From JBEKSX01 sp049516635 (lineage in GTDB: Bacteria > Bacteroidota > Ignavibacteria > Tepidaquicellales > OLB5), in the NCBI GenBank assembly GCA_049516635.1, contig JBEKSX010000037.1, positions 1 to 26,456 of the forward strand: 26,456 nucleotides of DNA, written 5' to 3'. Numbering within the stretch: the stretch's first letter is position 1; each line of letters starts with the position of its first letter. A program made the position numbers and the translations under genes. The notes below the pieces were generated by a model. The model did no database searches. It saw only the letters and a list, made by a program, of their open reading frames with translations, and was not told the DNA's origin. Shown here in pieces: positions 7,523-16,006 of the stretch.

Positions 7523-8563
7523 TCATTTGAATCTGATCCTTGGATCTACTAAAGCATATATTATATCAGAAAGTATATTGCCTACAAGCAGAAGGAAACT
7601 GGATATTACGAGAATTCCCATAGTAACCGGGTAGTCCCTGTTCAGGATGGACTTATAGCCGAGCAAACCCATTCCGTTTATGTTGAATACAGTCTCTATC
7701 AGAAAGCTTCCCGCGAGGACCAGACTAATGAAATGACCAAGTCCTGTAACTATGGGTATCAAAGAATTCCTTAATGCATGGTAAAATATCACGCGTTTCT
7801 CCGAGAGTCCTTTTGCAAAAGCCGTACGGATATAGTCCTGTCCAAGGTTTTCTATGACCGAATTTTTCGTCAAAGTTGTAAGGATAGCGAAACTGCTAAC
7901 AATATACGCGAATACGGGCAGGACTGTGTGAATAAACTGATCCCCTACCTGCTGGAAGAAAGTCATTGAATCAAAGTTCTCGGACCTGAAACCACCTAGG
8001 GGAAATACATCCCAGAAGCTGCCCCCTCCGAAGAGGATGAGCATCAAAGCCCCGAAAGCCCATCCGGGAGTTGAGTAGCCCATATAGACTATCACTGAAG
8101 AAACAAAATCGAAGGTCGAACCGTTCTTCACCGCCTTGAATACACCCAGCGGAACACATACAAGATATGTAAGAATGAACCCTATCAATCCGAAATAGAT
8201 AGATACGGGAAATCGTGACGTAATCACATTCCAGACAGGTTCAGCGTACACATAGGATTTTCCGAGATCGAAGTGTATCAAATTACCGAGCCATGTTACA
8301 TACCTGAGGTGTATAGGTTTATCGAACCCGTAGAACTTTTTCATCTCAGTCATTGCAGACTCGGGTATATTCAAAACACCTGACGTTGTCCCTCCGCCGG
8401 GGCTGCTCACTTCTCCGCCCCTGCTCATTCCCATCCGGAGTTTCATAATTTCCATCTCCAAAGGCCCGCCGGGAACGATCTGCAAAATACAAAAAGTTAT
8501 AACTGTTATTCCTAAAAAAGTAGGAATAATTAAAAGTATTCTTCTGATAAAATAAAATGTCAT
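7523..8563 (-). CDS. yejB: Peptide ABC transporter permease, YejB-like
   Basis: A 346-residue inner-membrane permease of the OppB/DppB class. TM1 follows the start (FIRRILLIIPTFLGITVITF), then the conserved VPGGP. A Gly/Ser-rich stretch at about 45-65 precedes YGFDKPIHLRY, as in YejB. The core carries six helices in total, LFGGGSFWDVFPLGG typical of YejB, and the EAA loop AFAKGLSEKRVIFYHALRN. It ends with ALVDPRIRF, the family's usual tail. It follows the binding-protein gene by 83 bp, a gap that contains a strong hairpin. It would pair with the YejE-like subunit to form the channel. Confidence 0.91.
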   Translation of the reverse strand: MTFYFIRRILLIIPTFLGITVITFCILQIVPGGPLEMEIMKLRMGMSRGGEVSSPGGGTTSGVLNIPESAMTEMKKFYGFDKPIHLRYVTWLGNLIHFDLGKSYVYAEPVWNVITSRFPVSIYFGLIGFILTYLVCVPLGVFKAVKNGSTFDFVSSVIVYMGYSTPGWAFGALMLILFGGGSFWDVFPLGGFRSENFDSMTFFQQVGDQFIHTVLPVFAYIVSSFAILTTLTKNSVIENLGQDYIRTAFAKGLSEKRVIFYHALRNSLIPIVTGLGHFISLVLAGSFLIETVFNINGMGLLGYKSILNRDYPVTMGILVISSFLLLVGNILSDIIYALVDPRIRFK

Positions 8564-8586
8564 ATTAACGTCAAGTTAATCTATCA

Positions 8587-8621
8587 GAAGAAGCGAAATA
8601 AATTTTTCATTCCGCTTCTTC
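8587..8621 (-). promoter_or_regulatory. Intercistronic hairpin after the binding-protein gene
   Basis: GAAGAAGCG (8587-8595) and CGCTTCTTC (8613-8621) form a perfect 9-bp stem with a 17-base loop in the gap between the binding-protein stop and the YejB-like start. Such hairpins often protect the upstream mRNA or partially terminate, giving more binding protein than permease. No U-run follows directly, so stabilisation is more likely than full termination. Confidence 0.55.
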
Positions 8622-8646
8622 CAGTTTAAATATTTAATGAGATAAA

Positions 8647-10572
8647 TTATTTCAGTTGTTGTTCTTCCTTTGCTTTCACGTCCATCCAGTATTTACTGTC
8701 AACTTCACCCTGTTCCATTTTCTTGTTCTTATCCTGAATTGCTGCGTCATATTCAGCACCTTTTTCAGGATCATTCCACCACAATGAGGGGATAACAAGA
8801 TAATCGTTCAATCTTGTTAATACCCATTTCGGATATCCGAATTTATTATGAAATGTAATTCTTTGATACGGTGCATACCAGCCGAGTGCATAGCCATGGA
8901 AATTTGTAGCAATGAAATCTATTTCTCTAATAATTTTTACTCTCTCTGCTTTATCGAATGTAATATTATACTGTTTGCACAGATCATCTATTCTCTTATC
9001 TTTTATACCATCCCAGTTGGTAGTATTGGGCTGGTCAGCCGTATTCGAGTGCATTGAGCTTTCCGGATTTGGTATACGTAAGCCCGTCCAGGCCATCGGC
9101 AGGATGGTGAAATTTCTTTCATTTCCTAACTTAAATAATGTTGTCCCGTCTATTTCTTTCAGGTTTATTTTAATCCCGACTTTCTTACAATCTTCCTGGA
9201 ACACGGTTAAATACCTATCCTGTCCTTTTACGAACGGAAGGTCAATCTCAAATATTTTTCCGCCTTTCACAAGGTAGCCGTCGGAATTCTTATCTTTCCA
9301 TCCTGCTTGTTCCAGCAATGATTTTGCCGAATCAAGATTAAATCTTATCTTCGGATTATTGGGGTTTTCATAAACTGTCCCGGGGAAATAGCTGTCTTCC
9401 GGCGTATAAGCATCATAGAAAAGCTTCTGATTATATTTTTCCCTGTCAAAGAGATATGCAAACGCCAAACGCAGCCTGATATCGTTAAACGGTTCTCTTC
9501 GTGTATTGAAACATAATCCCGATGTACCATTAGGATTTTCGTTATATACGCGGCGTTTCAGTACCACCCCCCTTTTGTATTCATCAAAATCAAATCTTTC
9601 ATTCCACCACTGTGCCCTTGATATGCCTATCACATCAAGCTCACCTTTCTTGAATTTTTCAAATTCAAGCGATTCATCGGAAACAACCTCAAATCTGACG
9701 AGGTCAAAATTGTTCATACCTATGCTGAATCTCTCCTTCTCACCCCAATAATCACTTCTTCTTCTTATCATAATTGACTGACCTTTTTTGATATCATTTT
9801 TGTCAATTAGATAAGGTCCGCTTCCGGGAATAAATTCAAACTGATATTTTTCCAGATATTCTTTTCCTGTTATATTACCTATATAATGAGCGGGTAATAT
9901 TCTCATCGAAAGCGCGAAATAATAGAACTGTCTCCAGTTCAATTCTTTCGATTTAATCGAAACTATATATTTGCTTTCTGCAACAGGTTGTTCAAATGTT
10001 CCCCAAAGAATATTGGAATATGCCTCAAGAATACCGGGATCGATGAGCAATTTCCAGGTTGCTACTACATCCTCAGCTGTAACCGGCTTCCCATCTGCCC
10101 ATCTGGCATTCGGATTAATACGGAATTTGAATGACATCTTATCGGGCGCTATCTGCCAATGAGTTGCAAGACCGGGGACATAATCCTCCGTGACAGGATC
10201 CGGATTGAGCAGAGTTTCATACATCAACCCGCCCGCCATATTGTTAAAATAACTATTGGCATCTTTCCCCTCGGTTCTGAGCGTTGGAGGAAAATCACGA
10301 ATGGACATTATCATACTACCGCCTTTTACAGCATTGGAATCACCTGTGAGATTATAATCTGTTTTAGTCTCCCAGCCCTGTCCAGTAAATCCGTTGCCGC
10401 CCTGTTCAGCTGTAACAGAAGGGTCTGCACCCGGTGGAGTATCGAATTGTTTGATAGATACCGGCTTAGTATCAAATATTTTTTTCTGTTTGGAACTTTT
10501 ACCGCAGCCAATTAGCAGCAAAGCCGCCAAGAGCAGCACAGCAAGATTAAATAGTTTGTTTTTAGATATCAT
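8647..10572 (-). CDS. yejA: Peptide-binding lipoprotein of the ABC importer, YejA-like (SBP_bac_5)
   Basis: A 641-residue solute-binding lipoprotein. I chose the ATG at 10572: GGAG lies about 9 bases upstream, and the protein then begins MISKNKLF with a lipoprotein signal ending in the lipobox LIGC near residue 23. A TTG five codons earlier (10587) is the alternative but would consume that ribosome site. The family 5 binding fold is clear: GGSMIMSI, then FKFRINPNARWADGKPVTAEDVV, GSGPYLI, and YWGE...NFDLVRFEVV. FNTRREPFNDIRLRLAFAYLFDRE and YTPEDSYFPG are close to the YejA pattern. Length fits YejA (about 600) and exceeds OppA/DppA. As a lipoprotein it would be anchored in a membrane facing the periplasm. 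First gene of the five-gene importer operon; the promoter should lie between 10573 and 10900. Confidence 0.92.
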   Translation of the reverse strand: MISKNKLFNLAVLLLAALLLIGCGKSSKQKKIFDTKPVSIKQFDTPPGADPSVTAEQGGNGFTGQGWETKTDYNLTGDSNAVKGGSMIMSIRDFPPTLRTEGKDANSYFNNMAGGLMYETLLNPDPVTEDYVPGLATHWQIAPDKMSFKFRINPNARWADGKPVTAEDVVATWKLLIDPGILEAYSNILWGTFEQPVAESKYIVSIKSKELNWRQFYYFALSMRILPAHYIGNITGKEYLEKYQFEFIPGSGPYLIDKNDIKKGQSIMIRRRSDYWGEKERFSIGMNNFDLVRFEVVSDESLEFEKFKKGELDVIGISRAQWWNERFDFDEYKRGVVLKRRVYNENPNGTSGLCFNTRREPFNDIRLRLAFAYLFDREKYNQKLFYDAYTPEDSYFPGTVYENPNNPKIRFNLDSAKSLLEQAGWKDKNSDGYLVKGGKIFEIDLPFVKGQDRYLTVFQEDCKKVGIKINLKEIDGTTLFKLGNERNFTILPMAWTGLRIPNPESSMHSNTADQPNTTNWDGIKDKRIDDLCKQYNITFDKAERVKIIREIDFIATNFHGYALGWYAPYQRITFHNKFGYPKWVLTRLNDYLVIPSLWWNDPEKGAEYDAAIQDKNKKMEQGEVDSKYWMDVKAKEEQQLK

Positions 10573-10953
10573 TTTTTGTTTCTCCAAAAAACTTAGTTAA
10601 CTTGATTAGTTATTGAGGTAATTTTTATTAAAATTGATAAGGTTTAGAACAAAACAAAATAATATATTAATAATTAATATTAAATTTTATTATTTATCCC
10701 CTTTGGGTTCAATTTTACAAGGAATTAGAATTTATTCCTAAAATAAGATGGAAAAGAAAAGTAATAAAATCCAATATAAAAAGGCAAAGAACTGAATAGC
10801 CGGTTTATCTCACTTCTACAGAGTATTATAATGCTAAGATTCTATCTATCTAAACCTATATTTTACTTCTGGATGGTCCTCATTTCAATATTTTAATTAA
10901 TGTTATCTTATTATTTTAGTATAAAAGTAATAATAAAAAGAATATTTTGTAAC
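10573..10953. other. Divergent intergenic region between importer operon and protease-TPR gene
   Basis: About 380 AT-rich bases that must carry promoters in both directions. A small inverted repeat, AGGAAT (10720-10725) and ATTCCT (10734-10739), lies near its middle and could be an operator. I see no convincing RNA gene or small ORF. Confidence 0.4.
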
Positions 10954-12495
10954 ATGTCTTCTAATTACGTAAAAGACACTAAGAAAAATAATCTTTCAAA
11001 ATACCTGAACCACGCTATCACACTTCATGCGTACAAACATGATGAACCTATAAGAAAAGGCAGCGGTACCGCATTGAGGTTTAAATCAACCCCGAAGGAA
11101 AAATGCATGCTTGTAACTAATTTTCATTTGCTGCTTAATAATAATATCCGGGCAGATAAATTCGTTATAAGAAGTATTTGCCCAGGGGCTGACGGCCGGA
11201 TAATGAAATATAAAAATGTTATCGGATTCGATATTTTGAAAGATATATTAATATTCTCCTTTAAATGCACTATTGATTGCCCCATACTCACTATTAGAAA
11301 AACGAAATTAAGAAATAAGGAGAATATCTTTATACCTATCCATCGAAAAAATGGATCGGAATTAAAAAATGTAAGTTATAAGAGAAATAAATTTATACTT
11401 CACAGGAATGTTATTCTGATAGAAGCAGACGGAAAAGCGGGTGAAGGAATAAGCGGGTCGCCTGCGATAGACCGCAGCGGAAATTTTATCGGCATAGTGG
11501 CCGGGGGAATCAAGGGCATTAATGGAAACAAATCGGTATTTATAATTCCGGAAGAGGATATAAAAAACACATACAGAGGAGATTATTACACGGACGAAAA
11601 AGAGAAGGTTTTTATGGGCTTTATTGACGCTTACAGAGCTTTTTTAAACAAAGATCATTCAAATGCCATACTGAACTATGAAAGATACATAAAATCTTTT
11701 CCTGATGATGCCAAAGCACATTATCACCTCGGTAATGTGTATCATTACCAGGGTATGACTAAAGGAGAAATAGACAATTACCGGAAAGCTATGGTATGTT
11801 ATGACAGAGCCTTAGAATTACTACCGGTTTACACGCAGGCAATTTTCAATAAAGGAAATATTTATTATGATTTGAACCGTCACAAGGATGCAATAGAATG
11901 TTATAATAGGGTTCTGAAAATTGCACCATATTATATTAAAGTATACATCAACCGCGGCAACGAATATGTAAAAACGAACCAGTACAGCCGGGCATTAAAA
12001 GAGTATACAAAAGCCATTCAGATGGATGATACTTATCCTGAAGCTTATAATAACAGAGGAAACGCTTACATGGAAATGGGTAAGTTAGAAAATGCATTTA
12101 AAGATTACAGGAAAGCTTTAGAACTGGATCTTTTCGATCCCGATACGATCTTTAATATGGGAACATACTATTATCATAATAGAAAACATAAAAAAGCCTT
12201 ACAGTATTATAATAGGGCAATCAAAATAAAACCCGGGTTTATTGAATACTATATAGGACGAGCAGATCTTTTTACCGAGCTGAAACTTTTCGATAAAGCA
12301 ATATACGATTATACCAGATCGATTGAACTAAATAGCGGGATAGGAATATGTTACTACAAACGTGGTGAATGTTATTTCAAGAGAGGAGATCTATATGAAG
12401 CAAAATCCGATTGGGAGAAAGCAATCTTACTGGATGAGAATTACAGAAAAGAATTATCAAGGAAAATAGAAAAAATTAAAAATAAACTGATATAA
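10954..12495 (+). CDS. Trypsin-like serine protease fused to TPR repeats
   Basis: From the ATG at 10954 the protein has 513 residues. An in-frame ATG at 10900 would add 18 hydrophobic/basic residues coded by very AT-rich sequence, which I judge less likely. Residues about 15-205 look like a trypsin-like (S1/HtrA-type) domain: His in VTNFHLLL (H58), Asp in LKDILIF (D97) and Ser in GISGSP (S167), all in the expected order, so it is probably active. From about 215 to the end there are roughly eight TPR units with strongly repeated wording (AIECYNRVLKIAP, ALKEYTKAIQMD, AYNNRGNAYMEMGK). No signal peptide or membrane anchor is visible, so it is likely cytoplasmic. It is convergent with the HTH gene, 7 bp apart. 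Trypsin-TPR combinations occur in signalling and conflict systems; the target here is unknown. Confidence 0.82.
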   Translation: MSSNYVKDTKKNNLSKYLNHAITLHAYKHDEPIRKGSGTALRFKSTPKEKCMLVTNFHLLLNNNIRADKFVIRSICPGADGRIMKYKNVIGFDILKDILIFSFKCTIDCPILTIRKTKLRNKENIFIPIHRKNGSELKNVSYKRNKFILHRNVILIEADGKAGEGISGSPAIDRSGNFIGIVAGGIKGINGNKSVFIIPEEDIKNTYRGDYYTDEKEKVFMGFIDAYRAFLNKDHSNAILNYERYIKSFPDDAKAHYHLGNVYHYQGMTKGEIDNYRKAMVCYDRALELLPVYTQAIFNKGNIYYDLNRHKDAIECYNRVLKIAPYYIKVYINRGNEYVKTNQYSRALKEYTKAIQMDDTYPEAYNNRGNAYMEMGKLENAFKDYRKALELDLFDPDTIFNMGTYYYHNRKHKKALQYYNRAIKIKPGFIEYYIGRADLFTELKLFDKAIYDYTRSIELNSGIGICYYKRGECYFKRGDLYEAKSDWEKAILLDENYRKELSRKIEKIKNKLI

Positions 12496-12502
12496 GAATT
12501 CG

Positions 12503-13081
12503 TCAATCCTCCTTTTTCTTTTTTTCATTTTTGAACGTGAACTTAATTTCTTCGGGGGGTGTACGTTCCTCCCTTATAATTTTTATGTTCACGAAAACTT
12601 TATGTTCCTTTACCACAGGGCTGGCATTTAGCAGACGGTAAACATCATTTATCATTCCTCTTTCAGCCTCATTAAATCCTTTGATCGTTAATCCTTCATA
12701 CACATTATTATCATTTCTTTTCTTACCTATCTCTCTGCTGAAGAAACGGTAATTTACCACAGGATCAGGACCAATAGTAAAAGTATTCAGACTATCCGGC
12801 GATGTGGTGTATATTTGTTTTAGATCATAATCTGCGCCTGATTTCGACCCTTCAGATAAAAGCGAATCAATCGATATTTCATGCAGATATTTTTTAAGGA
12901 AAGCAATTAAACTGTACAGGTGATTAAGCTTCCATTCAAACCTGTTGTCAAGCATGTACTTTAAACTCGAATGCGGAATGGAGGTTTCTTTAGCCACCCG
13001 GTACAAAGTGATTCCCTGCTCTTTCTTTAAATTTTTCAGCAGTTTTTTAATTTTTAAGTTTAAAGATTTATTATCGAACAT
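12503..13081 (-). CDS. Small protein with N-terminal HTH (XRE/Cro-like)
   Basis: A 192-residue protein. Residues about 8-45 read as a Cro/C1-type helix-turn-helix: LKKEQGITLYRVAKETSIPH followed by SSLKYMLDNR, with the typical small residue (A) in the turn region. The rest (about 75-192) is not recognised; it ends in a very basic tail (KNEKKKKED). No phosphoacceptor or enzyme motif is visible. It ends 7 bp from the end of the protease-TPR gene on the opposite strand. It is probably a DNA-binding regulator, but its target is unknown. A phage or plasmid-type regulator is possible, although nothing else mobile sits next to it. Confidence 0.7.
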   Translation of the reverse strand: MFDNKSLNLKIKKLLKNLKKEQGITLYRVAKETSIPHSSLKYMLDNRFEWKLNHLYSLIAFLKKYLHEISIDSLLSEGSKSGADYDLKQIYTTSPDSLNTFTIGPDPVVNYRFFSREIGKKRNDNNVYEGLTIKGFNEAERGMINDVYRLLNASPVVKEHKVFVNIKIIREERTPPEEIKFTFKNEKKKKED

Positions 13082-13316
13082 TCCGGTTTATTTAATTAAT
13101 GATATTAGAACTTTGCTTCGAGAAAAATAGTGTTAATACCCTATGTATAATAAATAATATATGCATTAACTAAATAAGCTACATTAAACAAAATTAGTTT
13201 TCAATGCAAATATTTTATACAATTGTAATAATATATCGGAGACAAACAATCGGAAATCCTATCAAATACTATTGTCGATAAAATTACAGTTAGAAAAGAC
13301 CAATGTGATACTCAAT

Positions 13317-13700
13317 CTATTGTTGTTTGGTGAGATTAAAAACCCTGTTATCTGAATCGGTTAGATTCATCTTGATGCCATCTATCTTTATCCTGAATAC
13401 TCCTTTCTGTTTTGTATCCGGATGTGTTGCTTCCAGTGTCAGTACACCGCCTTCCTCAGATACTATCTGATATGATGCTTCGACACTCGGAAGAGCTTCC
13501 CCGTGTATGTTGCCTTCCATTATTAATTTATCTTTTGTGAATTCGTAAACAATTTCAACTTTGAATTTAGGGTTATTTGCATCATTCAAACTGTCAACTG
13601 ACCATCTGCCTACAATTTTATCAGTGTTATGTTTAGAACATCCTGCCAGACCGATGAAAAACGTAATAATTAGAAAGAGTGCGAATTGTGATTTCATCAT
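13317..13700 (-). CDS. Small lipoprotein, lipocalin-like
   Basis: A 127-residue protein with a lipoprotein signal: Lys near the start, a hydrophobic stretch, and the lipobox LAGC with Cys at residue 21. The mature part begins with IVGRWSVDSL, the GxW opening common in lipocalin-like and META-like small beta proteins. It continues as alternating strands (VYEFTKDKLIMEG, ASYQIVSE, LTLEATHP) and ends with FNLTKQQ. It is probably a membrane-attached beta-barrel of unknown ligand. It is monocistronic, with a perfect inverted repeat about 30 bp upstream of its start that may be an operator. Confidence 0.7.
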   Translation of the reverse strand: MMKSQFALFLIITFFIGLAGCSKHNTDKIVGRWSVDSLNDANNPKFKVEIVYEFTKDKLIMEGNIHGEALPSVEASYQIVSEEGGVLTLEATHPDTKQKGVFRIKIDGIKMNLTDSDNRVFNLTKQQ

Positions 13701-13726
13701 TATTTAAAGGAATAATTGCTATTTAA

Positions 13727-13748
13727 AATATAGGTATTATCCTATATT
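13727..13748. promoter_or_regulatory. Inverted repeat upstream of the lipoprotein gene, operator candidate
   Basis: AATATAGG-tattat-CCTATATT is a perfect 8-bp inverted repeat with a 6-base spacer, 27 bp upstream of the lipoprotein start. Its position in the expected promoter/leader region suggests a repressor or activator site. Confidence 0.4.
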
Positions 13749-14091
13749 ATGATGAAACAAGAAAGGCAGATAGAATTATAATTTTAGCCTTTTTCATCTT
13801 CAAATATGAAACCATTAAAAAACAATTTTTTTAATCTAATACCACACTTAAATCACTAACCTGAAACTGGTATATATGCCTGAAAAACCAGTAACCTAAT
13901 AGGGGTATAAGGGTAAAAAAAGATGCAAACAAAGGTTTCTAAATTGTGAACACCAGTTTCTAAAGGAATTAAGTAATGAGAAATTTACTAAAAAACATAC
14001 ATTAATACGATTTTTTAGCTTTGGCACCCTACTTGTACCTTCAGAAACATATGTTTTCATTAATATTATATCACTGATCAAAAGAGAATAT
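13749..14091. other. Intergenic stretch with dispersed inverted repeat
   Basis: GAAACTGGT (13863-13871) recurs inverted as ACCAGTTTC (13952-13960), and GTTTCTAAA occurs twice in the same area (from about 13935 and 13956). These could be binding sites for a regulator of the plus-strand cluster. A minus-strand reading frame across 13896-14081 has no recognisable features and is not called. Confidence 0.3.
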
Positions 14092-14190
14092 ATGTTAGTT
14101 TATAAAGATACAAAGACCGAAACGTTAGAACTGGTAATTTACTCTGTAATAATATGTTTTGTATTGGTTTGCGGAATGATGATTTCTTAG
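14092..14190 (+). CDS. Possible 32-residue single-pass membrane peptide
   Basis: ATG at 14092 preceded by AAAAGAGAATAT, a plausible ribosome site. The frame has a charged start (MLVYKDTKTETLEL) followed by a hydrophobic stretch (VIYSVIICFVLVCGMMIS) long enough for one membrane helix, then TAG. It lies 50 bp before the first propeller gene and could be its leader or an independent small membrane protein. The only evidence is layout and composition; no family is recognised. Confidence 0.3.
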   Translation: MLVYKDTKTETLELVIYSVIICFVLVCGMMIS

Positions 14191-14240
14191 ATCGGATACG
14201 ATAATGAATAAACAAAAATGTCTAAAAAACTTGTGAAATA

Positions 14241-15893
14241 ATGAAAAAACTTTTACTGCTTACAGTCTTCTGTATATCACATTTTATCTGCATTAATGAG
14301 GTTTTCGCACAGCCTCAATGGATACATACGAGCGGAGGTCCTTTAGAGGATAAAGCTTACGCCATTGTTGTTGACAAAGCAGGATATTCCTACGTAACCG
14401 GTTATACTACCACAACCAACCAGGGTACAAATTGGTATACCATTAAATACAAGTCTGACGGTACTGTTAGGTGGAGTGCTTACTATGACGGACCCGCTCA
14501 TTCAGAGGACAAGGCGTATGCAATAGCGGTAGATAAATCCAATAATGTTTACGTTGCAGGATACAGCACCGGGATAGGCAGCGGGCATGATTTCACAACG
14601 ATAAAATATAATTCATCCGGTTCACAGCAGTGGGTGCAAAGATATAATGCTCCTAGCAATAGTGATGACGAAGCACATGCATTAGTTCTGGATGATTCAA
14701 GTAACATTTATGTTACAGGTTTCATCGCAGGCTGGGAAACCGATTACTACACTATTAAATACAATTCAAACGGCATATGCCAGTGGGGAAAACTGTACAA
14801 CGGACCCGGTAGCGGTGAAGATAAAGCTTATGCAATTACACTTGATAGAAATTCTAATGTTTATATAACAGGATGGAGCGAGGGAAACGGTACCGGATTC
14901 GATTATGCCACAATAAAATATAACCGCAGCGGTACGCAGCAGTGGGTAACCCGTTATAACGGACCGGGAAATGCAGAAGATAAAGCTTATGCTATAGTGG
15001 TCGATGCAAACGGCGATAACATTTACGTCACGGGATACAGTACCGGAGTGTACAGTTCGTTTGATTATGCAACCATAAAGTATAAAACCGATAATGGTGA
15101 GTCACTATGGACAGCCCGTTACAACGGTCCCGGAAACAGCGAGGATAAAGCTTATGCTATTACAATGGATGGGAATAACAATGTTTATGTAACAGGTTCA
15201 AGCAGAAACGGTACTACAGAAGGTTCAGAAGATTACTTCACCATAAAGTATAACTGCTTTGGAGACAGCATCTGGACGGCAAGATTCAACGGAACCGGAA
15301 ACAGTACAGATATTGCTTACTCGCTTTATATTCCTAAAACCAACCACAATTTATTTGTAGCCGGCTCAATCCGGAGCGGTTCGGTCAGCGGAACCGAAGA
15401 TATTGGAATTTTGAAGTATGGACTCATATCAGGGAATCTCATTCAGCAGGTAAGATATAATGGTACCGCTAACGATGAAGATGCGGCATATGATATATTT
15501 GTGGACTCGCTCGATAATGTTTTCATAGCGGGATATACGACAAGCTTAAATACGGGCAAAGATTACATTGCAATGAAATATGCTAACGGAGACCTGGTAA
15601 TAGTCAACATACTTTCGACCGGTGTTCCAAAAGACTTCGTTCTCCATCAGAACTACCCGAATCCATTTAACCCGTCAACAACCATAGTATTTGAAATCCC
15701 TTCATCTTCGAATGTCAAGCTCGTTATTTATGACATGCTCGGAAAGGAAGATATTGTGCTTGTAAATGGATATCTCAGGGCAGGGATTTACCAGGTGAGT
15801 CTTTCGATGACGACCTTATCTTCAGGCGTGTATTTTTATTCTCTTACTGCGGACGGGTATAAAAATGTTAAAAAAATGATATTGTTAAAATAA
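14241..15893 (+). CDS. Secreted SBBP beta-propeller protein with T9SS sorting domain (paralog 1)
   Basis: A 550-residue exported protein. A signal peptide (MKKLLLLTVFCISHFICINE, cleavage after VFA near 23) is followed by eight tandem SBBP repeats of about 50-57 residues. Each follows the pattern YNGPGN-EDKAYAI-VD---NVYVTGYS---DY-TIKY---G---W. Eight such units suggest an eight-bladed propeller. The C-terminal 80 or so residues are a type A T9SS sorting domain: HQNYPNPFNPSTTIVFEIP, then VKLVIYDMLG, and ending SGVYFYSLTADGYKNVKKMILLK-like. The protein should therefore be exported by Sec and carried over the outer membrane by type IX secretion, with the tail cleaved. It heads a cluster with its paralog, a histidine kinase and a STAND protein. 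The ligand is unknown. Confidence 0.88.
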   Translation: MKKLLLLTVFCISHFICINEVFAQPQWIHTSGGPLEDKAYAIVVDKAGYSYVTGYTTTTNQGTNWYTIKYKSDGTVRWSAYYDGPAHSEDKAYAIAVDKSNNVYVAGYSTGIGSGHDFTTIKYNSSGSQQWVQRYNAPSNSDDEAHALVLDDSSNIYVTGFIAGWETDYYTIKYNSNGICQWGKLYNGPGSGEDKAYAITLDRNSNVYITGWSEGNGTGFDYATIKYNRSGTQQWVTRYNGPGNAEDKAYAIVVDANGDNIYVTGYSTGVYSSFDYATIKYKTDNGESLWTARYNGPGNSEDKAYAITMDGNNNVYVTGSSRNGTTEGSEDYFTIKYNCFGDSIWTARFNGTGNSTDIAYSLYIPKTNHNLFVAGSIRSGSVSGTEDIGILKYGLISGNLIQQVRYNGTANDEDAAYDIFVDSLDNVFIAGYTTSLNTGKDYIAMKYANGDLVIVNILSTGVPKDFVLHQNYPNPFNPSTTIVFEIPSSSNVKLVIYDMLGKEDIVLVNGYLRAGIYQVSLSMTTLSSGVYFYSLTADGYKNVKKMILLK

Positions 15894-16006
15894 TGAATAC
15901 TTTTATGGAAAATAAATTTAAAAAACAGAAAAAATTTTACCAAAAATTTTTAATCTTTAATTTCAAACACCCCTTTTCAAAACTAAATAGAAGGAGTAGA
16001 TCAGAT

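Noticed and set aside
15893..16006. Upstream ATG extension of the second propeller gene
   Set aside because: The 38 extra residues are Lys/Phe-rich, would precede and block the signal peptide, and the good ribosome site belongs to the ATG at 16007.
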